This document shows, one piece after another, positions 1 to 8,968 of a stretch of DNA of 64,000 nucleotides (positions within the stretch are counted from its first letter, which is position 1; each line of letters opens with the position of its first letter). The notes under the pieces were generated by a model that was given only the letters and a program-made list of their open reading frames with translations, made no database searches and was not told the origin of the DNA. The stretch comes from Pedobacter cryoconitis (GTDB lineage Bacteria; Bacteroidota; Bacteroidia; Sphingobacteriales; Sphingobacteriaceae): positions 62,001 through 126,000 of the forward strand of contig NZ_QLLR01000004.1 of assembly GCF_003259615.1 (NCBI RefSeq), written 5' to 3'. Made by a program: the position numbers and the translations under genes.

Positions 1-3000
1 CCAGGGTTGCACCATTGTAAATCAATGCCGGGTTCACCGTTAAGACAACTGTTTTGGCAGTGGCCGATGAGCTTTCGCAAGTATTCGGTCCTTGTACAGT
101 CACATAATAAGTGGTATTTGCTGTCAGTACAGGTGTGTTATAAACTGCTCCAGTAAATACTGAATTAGTTAAAGCTGCATCGGTGTACCATTTAAATGTT
201 GGGTTACTTACTGTCGCACTGCTTGCTGTTAAACTAGCGCCCGAGCCTCCGCACACTACAGAAGGTATACCTGTTATGGTAATATCTGCCGAGCTGGCCG
301 GAGTTTTTAAGTTCACATTTACAGCAACTCTTGTGCTGGTTATTCCTGCCAGACCTTCTACATAATAAATAGTATTCACTGTGATTGCAGGAGTCTGGAA
401 GCTCGTTCCTGTGAAAATCGGGATTCTCGCAGTTGTATTCGTAAACCAGTTATAAGTGATAGCTGGTACTGCATTGGTTACAACTAAAGTAACACTGCCC
501 CCTCCGCAATTCGATCCGTCAGCAACAATTGGTGCTGGGACAATCACATTCAGCGGATAATTGGCTGAGGCATTCCTGTTGCTTCCATCGGTTACGGTCA
601 TCGTGACTGTGAACATGCCGCCTATAGTGGGTGTACCTGTAATATTCCTGGTTGCAGGATCAAATAACAGACCTGGAGGCAGACCGGTAGTAACGTAAGT
701 GTAAGGGGCAGTTCCGCCTATTGCTGCTGGAAGGGTTTGTACTGGATAAGCTGTACCTACTTCTCCATCTGGCAAGGTTGCTGCTGGTAGTGACAATACA
801 GTTGTAGTACCAATGTTCAGGGTGAATACGCCCTGAGTACTACAGCCTTTACTGTCTGAGGCATTAATTGAGAAAGTATAATTTCCAGCTGTTGTTGGTG
901 TTCCGCTGATTAATCCGGCAGATGACAAGGTTAATCCTGCTGGTAAAGCACTGCTTGGTGCAAGCGCATAAGTATAAGGCGCTGTGCCACCAGTGGCAGG
1001 ATCAATTTGTACACTGTATGGATTGATGGTGGAGCCGTCATTGAGTGCTTTACCTGCAAAATTCAATGGAGCATTCACGTTTAAGGTAATCACCAGTGCT
1101 TGCCCAGCCAGGTTTGGACATTTATTCAATCCTTGTACGGTTACGTAATAGGTTCTGCTTGTTGCCAATGGAGGTACATTGAAAGTATCCCCTGTAAACA
1201 CTGCGTTCATGAGCGCAGAATCTGTATACCAGGTAAATACCGGGTTAACCACAGTCATACTGCTTGCAGTTAAGGTTGTGCCTGATCCTGAACATAGCAC
1301 CGCAGGAACACCATTCACGCTGATGTCTGAGGCTGTTGCCGGCGGGTTAACATTCAGGGTAACAACTTTTGCATCGGCTGCAGCATTTTTACATTTATTA
1401 GTTCCTTCAACGGTTACGTAATAAAGTGTATTCGTTGCGGATGCTATTGGAGTAAATGTTGGACCGGTCGCAGCTACTACGGTTAATGCAGCATCTTTAT
1501 ACCAGGTAAACATTGGATTGGTTACTGTAGCTGAGCTGGCAGTTAAAGTAACCTGAGATCCTGCACAAGTACTTACTGGTATACCGCTTACGGTAATGTC
1601 AGCAGCTGTAGCTGGCGGATTAACAGTTAAAGTAACCACTTTAGCGGTACCTGCTGTGTTTGCGCAGCGGGTATCTGCTTTTACGGTAACATAATAAGTA
1701 GTCGTTGCTGTTACCGGAGGCACGTTATAGGTTGCTCCTGTAAATACTGCACTGGTTAATGCAGCATCTGTGTACCAGGTAAATACTGGGCTGGTTAGCG
1801 TACTGGTGGCTGTTAATACAGCACCTGTGCCTACACAAACAGAATTTTCTGCACCAGTAACATTAATATCAGCAGCCATAGCCGGCGGATTAATAGTAAT
1901 GGCAATTGGAGTTCTCGCTAAAGCAATTCCACAAGCATTACCATTTGAGGCTTCTACATAATAAGTTGTAGTTCCTGCTGGCAAACTAGTTGGCGTAATA
2001 AAGCTATTGGTGTTAGCAGCAATCAGGTTTCCTCCGGTTAATGCGTCATACCAGTTGAAAGTAATACCTGTAACCGGGTCTACTCTTAAAGTGACCGGAG
2101 TATTCAGACAAGTTGTTACTGGATTTCCTGTAGCTGGTACCGCAGCCGGAGCCGCACCGGTAATAATCACTGTTACTGTAGTTTTTACTAATCCCGGACA
2201 AGTACCACGGGTGGCATTTACTGTGTAGGTGTAAGTTCCGGCAGTCAGCGTAGTTGGTGTACTGAAAGTTGGATCGTTACCTACTATTGCGCCTGAACTA
2301 TCATACCAGGTATAAGTTATGCCTGCAACAGGATTACTCACTGCAAGGTTTGCAGCACTGCCTTCGCATGCTGAAACTGTAGTTGCAGCAACCGTTGGTG
2401 GTGCTATAATACGCTGTGCATAGTTCAGATTGATTGAGGTAAGCAGCCCCGCTGCTCCTGATTTAAGCTTCAACTCGATGGCATCAAAAGCAGTGCCTGG
2501 AGTAAATTGAATAACAAAGTTTTTATTAGCAGTAACGACATTCAGATTAAGTTGCGGATCGGTAATATTCCTTTCATCAGTATTACTTATTCCATTTTTA
2601 TAAGTCGTTACAGTGATGTTGTTGGCAATACCCAAAGTAAGCAGTGCACCGGTTTGTGTCAGGCTTACTTTTACCTGATCACCAGGAGTTGAAAGTCCCA
2701 CAAAACCTACCCGCTGACTTACATAACTATTCAGTAAACCAACCGGGATAAAGAGTGAAGAACTCGTAGTAGAATCATTGTCTAAAGCAAAAGCAGGATT
2801 TGAAACCCCTGCGAATAAAGCAGGCCCATTTACTGTGTTACCCATATCAACTGTTGCCCCTTCACAAGGAACTGATCCTGGATTTGGTGGCGTATTATTT
2901 ACAGTCACCACAACCGAAGCTGCAGCAGACACGCAAGTTCCTGCTGTACCTTCTGCGGTTACATAAAATGTAGTAGTCGCAATAAGCGGATCAGTTGCAA

Positions 3001-6000
3001 ACATTCCATTCGCCCCATTGGCTAAGGTTGATAATTCTGGCGTACCTGGCGTGGTAGCCGGATCAGCACCATACCAGTGATAAGTTAAATTAGCAGTTGA
3101 TGAATTTGCAATCAGCACTGCTTTCTCTCCCGAATTAATCGTTACTGCTGCAGGAGTCAGTACTGGTGGAGTCAGGCTGCCGACAGTAACTATAATTGCT
3201 GCTTTTGCAGATGTGGTACCGCAGGTGTTCACGGCTTCTACTTCATAAGTTACATCTGCGGTAACTACATCAGTAAATATTGCTGTTGTCTGACCAGGAA
3301 CTATTACACCGGCTTTATACCAGTTATAGGTAACCCCGGCCTGAGGGCTTTGTATTTTGATTTGGATGCTTGATCCCGCACAGGTACTCTGTGATGGTGA
3401 AAGCAATAATGGAGTTGCAGGTGCAGGGCTAACTGTGACATTGACCTGAGTTCTTGAACTTCCGCAACCTCCTCTTGAAGCTTCTACAAAGAATTTTGTA
3501 TCCGCAGTAATTGCAGGTGTGGTAAAAGTAGCACCGTCATTACCTAAGTAAGTCCCGGCGGCATCGTACCATTTATAGATAATACCTTGCTGCGGAGCTG
3601 GAACAGATAGAGTTGCGGGTGCATTTAAGCAGGCAGTTACATCGGCCGAGGCAACTGCCGGTGCTTTAGCTATCCTTCTGGCATAGTTAAAGTTAATAGA
3701 GGTTAAAGCACCCAGAAGACCTGAGTTCAGTTTAACTTCTACCCCGTCAAACTGAGCTGCCGGAACAAAAGTAAGCAAGGCCTGAGAACCGCCGCTTAAT
3801 AACTGAAGGTTCAGGATTGGATTGTTTATAGCAACACCGTCATTGTTACTGGCATTGCCCTGGTAAGTAGTTACAGTCACACTTGGAACAAGTGAAAGTG
3901 ATAATAACTGACCTGGCGAGTTTAACAATACACGCACAGTATCACCTACGTTAGACAGACCTGTGAAAATTGCTTTTTGATAAACATTGGAACCTATGCC
4001 TACTGGTATAGCTAATGTTGATCCTGTTTGCTGATCACCGTCAATTGCTAATGCCGGATTATCTACTCTGGCTAATATAGAGACTAAGCCTCCAACGCCA
4101 TTGGTTTGACTGGCTGGCCCTTCACATCCTACTGGTATAGGTGTTCCGGTTGGCACTACCGTAATCGTTTGTTGTACTCTTACAGAAGAGGCACAGCCGG
4201 TTATTGTAGAAACCGCGTCCAAATAGAAAGTTGTAGTTGCGGTAAGTGGTGGTGTCAGATAAGTTGCCCCGGTAAATACTGGGGTAACATCTGTCGCTGA
4301 GGTATACCAGTTAAAGGTAACATTGTTTTCTGTTGAAGTTCCTGTGAGGCTTACACGCTGACCTTGGGCTACTGTAGTCATCGCAGTAGCAATCTGCGGA
4401 GTAACCGGACGGGCATTAACAGTAACATTTGCTGCTGTACGGGTCGCTGAAACACAACTTCCATTGGTAGCTTCTACATAATAAGATGTATTTGCAGTTA
4501 ATGCGGGTGTAGTGAAAACTGTGCCTGTAAATAAGGCTGTTCCACCGGTAGCAGCTGCATACCATTTATAAGTAATTCCAGCTATCGGACTGTCTACCGA
4601 TAAGGTTGCTGGTGAACCTGCACAAACCGGAACTACTGTCGCTAAAACCGGAGGCGTAAGCCCGGTGGTTACAGTTACGGTAACCGGAACACGTGTATCA
4701 TTGGCACAGCCATTTTTACTGACTTGCAAATAATAAATTGTAGTTGCAGTAAGTGCCGGTGTGGTAAAGGTATTGTCATTTGAAAGGACTGTTCCTCCAG
4801 TTGCAGCACTATACCAGGCAATGGTAGTCCCGGCAACCGGTGTAACTTGCAGCGTAGCTGTTGAGCCTGAACAGATGGTTTGATTTCCTGTAACCACCGT
4901 TGGGTTTGGAGCAACAACAGCCGCTCCATAAATATATACATTGATTAAAGCAGATAGTACAGCATTGACTTTGACTTCTACTCTGTCATAAACGCCGCCT
5001 GCTGCAACGGCAACTTTAAATCTGTTCCCTCCTAATAAACTTAAATGAATCAAGGATGAATTTAGCGGATAGCTGCTTACCACGGTAGTACCGTTCATCA
5101 CATTAATGGTAGTTCCACCAAGAACTGATAAGTCTAACAGACCTGATGGTATTTCCAGTTCAAGACGGACACTATCTGTTGCTACGCCAGGATTTTGGAA
5201 AATTAAACGCTGGTATCCTGTAGTTCCAATACCTGCGGGCAGAGAGATCCTGGTATAATTGGTCAGGTCTGCATCTGTAGAATTAGCAGGATCAAAGATC
5301 GCACAAGCAATACATAACAAGCCGCCTGTAATTCCGCTTTCTTGTTTGGTAGCTGCATAACAGTTCGGATTGACCGTTCCGTTAATCACGCTAACTACAA
5401 CCGGAACTCTGATTGCATTGGTACAACCAAAACTATTGGTAGTTCCTGCATAATAAGTCACATTAGCATTAAGTGCTGGTGTTGTAAAAGTTCCGCCCGA
5501 AGCTAGTTCAATACCGCCAGTTGCTGCTGCATACCATTTGATTGTTGAACCAGAGGTAGCGGTTGCCTGAAGGGTTGCAGTTTGACCGGCACTGACTGTT
5601 ACATTATTAATAACAACAGTTGGTGCATCTGGTGCAGGGTTTACGGTGATAGTAACCGGGATACGTGCGCTTACTGCAGTTCCCGAAACTGCTTCTGCGT
5701 AGTAAGTGGTGGTCACTGTTAATGCAGGTGTAGTAAATGTAGTTCCGGTGCTTAGTGGTGTATTTCCGGTAGAAGAATAGAAGTTATAAGTTACCCCATT
5801 GGTAAGGTTATCAATAGTTAAAGTTGCAGTATTACCACTACATACTGTCACACCTGCTACAACAGGTGCATCAACAGTAATGTTCAGTGCATAATCTGTA
5901 CTGGTAGAGATTCCTGTGTTGTCAGTAACTTTCATCGTGATGGTATAATTACCACCGGCGGTTGGAGTTCCTGAAATTACCCGGGTTGAAGCATTAAAGC

Positions 6001-8632
6001 TTAAACCTGCTGGCAATTGATTTGCATCAATCGTATAAGTATATGGACTGGTGCCCCCTGTTACTGCCGGCAAACTTGGAGAGGTATAAACTGTACCTAC
6101 TTTACCATTGGCAAGCGTGGCAGTTGGCAAGTTCAGTGCACCGGCAACCTTTAAAGTGTATGGAACGGTGATCGTTCTGCCTGCTGCATCGGTTACCTGG
6201 ATGGAAAGTGTGAAGGTACCTGATTGGGCAGGCGTTCCTGAAACAGTTTTAGTTAAAGGATTAAAAGCCAGTCCCGGAGGCAGGTTCAAGCCTGCATAAG
6301 TATAAGGCCCGGTTCCCCCAGTTGCATCAGGTATAGTCTGAGTCGGATAAATTACATTAATTGCGCCGTCAGGAAATACAACATTACCCAATGCCAGTGC
6401 GTCTCTGACAGTAATGGTATAGTTCAGGGTAGCGGTGTTGTTTTCATTATCGGTTACAGTGACCGGAAAAGTGAAAGTGCCTGTTTGTGTTGGCGTACCT
6501 GTAATTGCCCGGGTAGCCGGATCAAAATCTAGTCCTGGCGGCAGATTTGTAGCACTATAAGTAAAGACACCGCTTCCGCCTGTTGCTGAAGGTATAATTT
6601 GCGGAGTATAGGAAATCCCCTTAGTCCCATCCGATAAAGTGGAGGCTGTTAATACCAGCGGGCTTCTAACTATAATCGTATAGGTAGCGGTTGCAAAGTT
6701 TCCATCTGCATCGGTAACAGTTACGGGAATAGTATAAGTACCCGCTGTTGTAGGTGTTCCTGTCAGCAGTCCGGTTGCCGGGTTTAAGGTAACCCCCGGA
6801 GGCAGATTAGTCGCTGTATAAGTATAAGGTGTGCTTCCTCCGGTTGGAGTTGGCAATTGTGTATTCGGGTAAACTTTATTGACTGTACCATTTGGCAAGG
6901 TTGACAATGGTAAAGTTAAAGTCGATGTGATAGTTAACGTATGAATTGCGTTGGTTTTGCAGCCCGCAGCATCTGTTGCAATTAACGTAAAAGTTGTTGC
7001 TGCCGCTGCTGCGGTAGGTGTTCCGCTGATTAAACCTGCCGAGGTCATGGTTAAACCTAAAGGCAATGCACTTCCCTGAGCAATTGCATAGGTGTATGGA
7101 GCTGTGCCGCTGGTTGCCGGATTAATCTGTTTCGAATAGGCTTTACCAACTGTGCCATTGCTGAGTGGAGTTGCCGCAAACAAGAGTGTTGGTTTAACGG
7201 TCACCACTACACTATCCAGATCAGATTCTGCAATACAGCCTGTTTTCTGAGCAGCTACGTAATAGGTATAAACTCCGGCTGCCAGACCGGTTTCTGTAAG
7301 CACATTAGCTGTTACACCTGTAGCAGCTGTTCTTGGTCCATTAGTACCAACCTTTTTGTAAAAATTATAAGTATATCCAGCATTAGGGCTTTGAGGCGTT
7401 AAGGTTAAAGTACTACCACCGCATAGTATTTGTGCATTGCCGGTTATGCCGTCAAATAATGGTTTGGGTACTGTACGCTGTGCTTCGTGAATATTCAAAC
7501 CTCCTGCCAGCAGATTACCTCCTATGGCCAGGCCATTGTCCAGGGTAACTTTAATCCTGTCAAATGGAGCGCCGGGTGTAAAGAATACCGGAAACTGGTT
7601 GTTATTTGTGAATAAGCCGAGTAAGTCAAGATTGACTAAAGCACTGAGTGAATTCAGATTGCCAACAGCGGTATTTCCATTGTAGGCTTGCACGGTAATC
7701 GTTTTCAGGACGTTTACGCTTAATACTGAACCACCCTGAGACAAAACAACCTTCGCCACATCTGATGCGGAAGAAAGTCCGTTTAAATAAATAGTTTGAG
7801 AAACTGATGAGCCCAAAGTCACTACTCCTGCCTGAAGTTGTGAAAAAGTATTCAAGTTACCATCAATAGCGTTTTGAGGATTAGCAACCAGGCTGGTTAA
7901 AGAAACATTTAAGCCTGTAGCTGCTACACTCGTAAATATAGAAGAACTGCAATTATCGGTATCATAATTGAATGCCGGATATACATTCATATTGATTGAA
8001 CTTCCAAGACTGATTGAAAGTGCATTACTACGCACTCTTAAACGAATCCGCAGGGAGTTGTAAGCAACTGATGAAGTAACTGCAAAATAAGTTTTTCCGT
8101 TGACATCAGTCACAACTGTAGCCGAAACGTTGGTAGCAGGTATTACTGTACCGTCGCTGCCTGCCGTAGCCCCGGTATAAGCGTCAATTTGTACAATTCT
8201 TTTAGAGAAGAGTCCGGTAAGATCTCCTACAAGTCCGAGCAAATCGAGGTTTAAGCCATTATTGGTAGGCTGGTCAAAACGGATATAGGTTGTTTTTCCA
8301 GCAGTTAACGGACTACCATATTTAAGTTGTAAATACGCCTCCCCTTCGTATCCCAATCCGAGTAGACTGAAATACCTGGCATTCAGTGTTGCCGGAGCTC
8401 CCGGTGGCTGCAAGATTGCATTTCCAGGATTATCCACTGATGCTACATTGCCTGGATTAGGATTTGGGTTGTCCGATCCAATGTTATAGCTGGCAATTCC
8501 TGGTGAAGGAGTGATCGTCGCGTAATTTTTTGTTTGCGCATACGATCGCATACCAAATAGCGTTATAGCTAGTATACTAACGAGAAGACAAAGGTATTTT
8601 CTTAAAATTTGAGGAGTAAACGTATATTTCAT
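1..8632 (-). CDS. giant secreted Ig-like/He_PIG repeat protein (C-terminal part beyond left edge)
   Basis: One reading frame is open on the minus strand from an ATG at 8632 to the window edge (at least 2877 residues); I checked the frame at both ends and in many internal stretches. Residues 1-33 form a signal peptide ending SYAQ. An N-terminal region of about 350 residues is followed by putative-Ig (He_PIG) units with the GLPPGL...SGTPT signature (about nt 7190-5880), then many Ig-like units of the TYY(V) type with a conserved Cys and a WYtDA...FtG...TPaLTatTtYYV pattern. At least four copies of a discoidin-like module (NPALAIDgd..T) are interspersed, near nt 7950, 5300, 4100 and 2850. It is probably exported and displayed on the surface; a CHU_C or type IX sorting domain would lie beyond the edge, which I cannot see. 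Adhesion is inferred from architecture. No plausible gene lies on the opposite strand here. Confidence 0.85.
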   Translation of the reverse strand, partial: MKYTFTPQILRKYLCLLVSILAITLFGMRSYAQTKNYATITPSPGIASYNIGSDNPNPNPGNVASVDNPGNAILQPPGAPATLNARYFSLLGLGYEGEAYLQLKYGSPLTAGKTTYIRFDQPTNNGLNLDLLGLVGDLTGLFSKRIVQIDAYTGATAGSDGTVIPATNVSATVVTDVNGKTYFAVTSSVAYNSLRIRLRVRSNALSISLGSSINMNVYPAFNYDTDNCSSSIFTSVAATGLNVSLTSLVANPQNAIDGNLNTFSQLQAGVVTLGSSVSQTIYLNGLSSASDVAKVVLSQGGSVLSVNVLKTITVQAYNGNTAVGNLNSLSALVNLDLLGLFTNNNQFPVFFTPGAPFDRIKVTLDNGLAIGGNLLAGGLNIHEAQRTVPKPLFDGITGNAQILCGGSTLTLTPQSPNAGYTYNFYKKVGTNGPRTAATGVTANVLTETGLAAGVYTYYVAAQKTGCIAESDLDSVVVTVKPTLLFAATPLSNGTVGKAYSKQINPATSGTAPYTYAIAQGSALPLGLTMTSAGLISGTPTAAAAATTFTLIATDAAGCKTNAIHTLTITSTLTLPLSTLPNGTVNKVYPNTQLPTPTGGSTPYTYTATNLPPGVTLNPATGLLTGTPTTAGTYTIPVTVTDADGNFATATYTIIVRSPLVLTASTLSDGTKGISYTPQIIPSATGGSGVFTYSATNLPPGLDFDPATRAITGTPTQTGTFTFPVTVTDNENNTATLNYTITVRDALALGNVVFPDGAINVIYPTQTIPDATGGTGPYTYAGLNLPPGLAFNPLTKTVSGTPAQSGTFTLSIQVTDAAGRTITVPYTLKVAGALNLPTATLANGKVGTVYTSPSLPAVTGGTSPYTYTIDANQLPAGLSFNASTRVISGTPTAGGNYTITMKVTDNTGISTSTDYALNITVDAPVVAGVTVCSGNTATLTIDNLTNGVTYNFYSSTGNTPLSTGTTFTTPALTVTTTYYAEAVSGTAVSARIPVTITVNPAPDAPTVVINNVTVSAGQTATLQATATSGSTIKWYAAATGGIELASGGTFTTPALNANVTYYAGTTNSFGCTNAIRVPVVVSVINGTVNPNCYAATKQESGITGGLLCIACAIFDPANSTDADLTNYTRISLPAGIGTTGYQRLIFQNPGVATDSVRLELEIPSGLLDLSVLGGTTINVMNGTTVVSSYPLNSSLIHLSLLGGNRFKVAVAAGGVYDRVEVKVNAVLSALINVYIYGAAVVAPNPTVVTGNQTICSGSTATLQVTPVAGTTIAWYSAATGGTVLSNDNTFTTPALTATTIYYLQVSKNGCANDTRVPVTVTVTTGLTPPVLATVVPVCAGSPATLSVDSPIAGITYKWYAAATGGTALFTGTVFTTPALTANTSYYVEATNGSCVSATRTAANVTVNARPVTPQIATAMTTVAQGQRVSLTGTSTENNVTFNWYTSATDVTPVFTGATYLTPPLTATTTFYLDAVSTITGCASSVRVQQTITVVPTGTPIPVGCEGPASQTNGVGGLVSILARVDNPALAIDGDQQTGSTLAIPVGIGSNVYQKAIFTGLSNVGDTVRVLLNSPGQLLSLSLVPSVTVTTYQGNASNNDGVAINNPILNLQLLSGGSQALLTFVPAAQFDGVEVKLNSGLLGALTSINFNYARRIAKAPAVASADVTACLNAPATLSVPAPQQGIIYKWYDAAGTYLGNDGATFTTPAITADTKFFVEASRGGCGSSRTQVNVTVSPAPATPLLLSPSQSTCAGSSIQIKIQSPQAGVTYNWYKAGVIVPGQTTAIFTDVVTADVTYEVEAVNTCGTTSAKAAIIVTVGSLTPPVLTPAAVTINSGEKAVLIANSSTANLTYHWYGADPATTPGTPELSTLANGANGMFATDPLIATTTFYVTAEGTAGTCVSAAASVVVTVNNTPPNPGSVPCEGATVDMGNTVNGPALFAGVSNPAFALDNDSTTSSSLFIPVGLLNSYVSQRVGFVGLSTPGDQVKVSLTQTGALLTLGIANNITVTTYKNGISNTDERNITDPQLNLNVVTANKNFVIQFTPGTAFDAIELKLKSGAAGLLTSINLNYAQRIIAPPTVAATTVSACEGSAANLAVSNPVAGITYTWYDSSGAIVGNDPTFSTPTTLTAGTYTYTVNATRGTCPGLVKTTVTVIITGAAPAAVPATGNPVTTCLNTPVTLRVDPVTGITFNWYDALTGGNLIAANTNSFITPTSLPAGTTTYYVEASNGNACGIALARTPIAITINPPAMAADINVTGAENSVCVGTGAVLTATSTLTSPVFTWYTDAALTSAVFTGATYNVPPVTATTTYYVTVKADTRCANTAGTAKVVTLTVNPPATAADITVSGIPVSTCAGSQVTLTASSATVTNPMFTWYKDAALTVVAATGPTFTPIASATNTLYYVTVEGTNKCKNAAADAKVVTLNVNPPATASDISVNGVPAVLCSGSGTTLTASSMTVVNPVFTWYTDSALMNAVFTGDTFNVPPLATSRTYYVTVQGLNKCPNLAGQALVITLNVNAPLNFAGKALNDGSTINPYSVQIDPATGGTAPYTYALAPSSALPAGLTLSSAGLISGTPTTAGNYTFSINASDSKGCSTQGVFTLNIGTTTVLSLPAATLPDGEVGTAYPVQTLPAAIGGTAPYTYVTTGLPPGLLFDPATRNITGTPTIGGMFTVTMTVTDGSNRNASANYPLNVIVPAPIVADGSNCGGGSVTLVVTNAVPAITYNWFTNTTARIPIFTGTSFQTPAITVNTIYYVEGLAGITSTRVAVNVNLKTPASSADITITGIPSVVCGGSGASLTASSATVSNPTFKWYTDAALTNSVFTGAVYNTPVLTANTTYYVTVQGPNTCESSSATAKTVVLTVNPALIYNGATL

Positions 8633-8701
8633 ACCGGCAGTTTTAGAGGTTAACTTTCATACTTTCCGACAATTTTAAGTAAAGGGCGCTTCTAATCAGG
8701 T

Positions 8702-8878
8702 GTTCAAATCGTTCATTTAATGTGGATGAAATGAACGGCTGATTCCGTTCATTTTGTTCAATTTCTTATTTCTAATTCAGAAAATTTTGGACATGCGCTT
8801 TTAAATGCACTCTAAAAGCATTTATCTGTTTAAAGGAAAATTTCTTGCCTTTTTTATTTAAAACCTTTCTGTTCATTT
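8702..8878. promoter_or_regulatory. GTTCATTT half-site array in divergent intergenic region
   Basis: The 336-bp gap between the giant repeat protein and the NACHT gene holds four GTTCATTT half-sites: 8711-8718 (plus), 8729-8736 (inverted), 8747-8754 (plus) and 8871-8878 (plus), with weaker GTTCA variants at 8702 and 8756. The inverted pair 8729-8738/8745-8754 is a perfect 10-bp palindrome (AAATGAACGG/CCGTTCATTT) with a 6-nt spacer. This is seen directly; a role as operator for one or both divergent genes is inferred. Beyond this I see only AT-rich sequence and no clear -7 box. Confidence 0.45.
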
Positions 8879-8968
8879 ATCACGTATATGTGTATATTCG
8901 GTTACTATTGGTGTCTAACTAGCTTTTATTAACTAAAATCGAATAATACAATAGAAAAAAACGGATCT

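Noticed and set aside
4675..4941. Minus-strand open frame inside the giant repeat gene
   Set aside because: It is in a different frame from the giant gene and reads as a shadow of its repeats.
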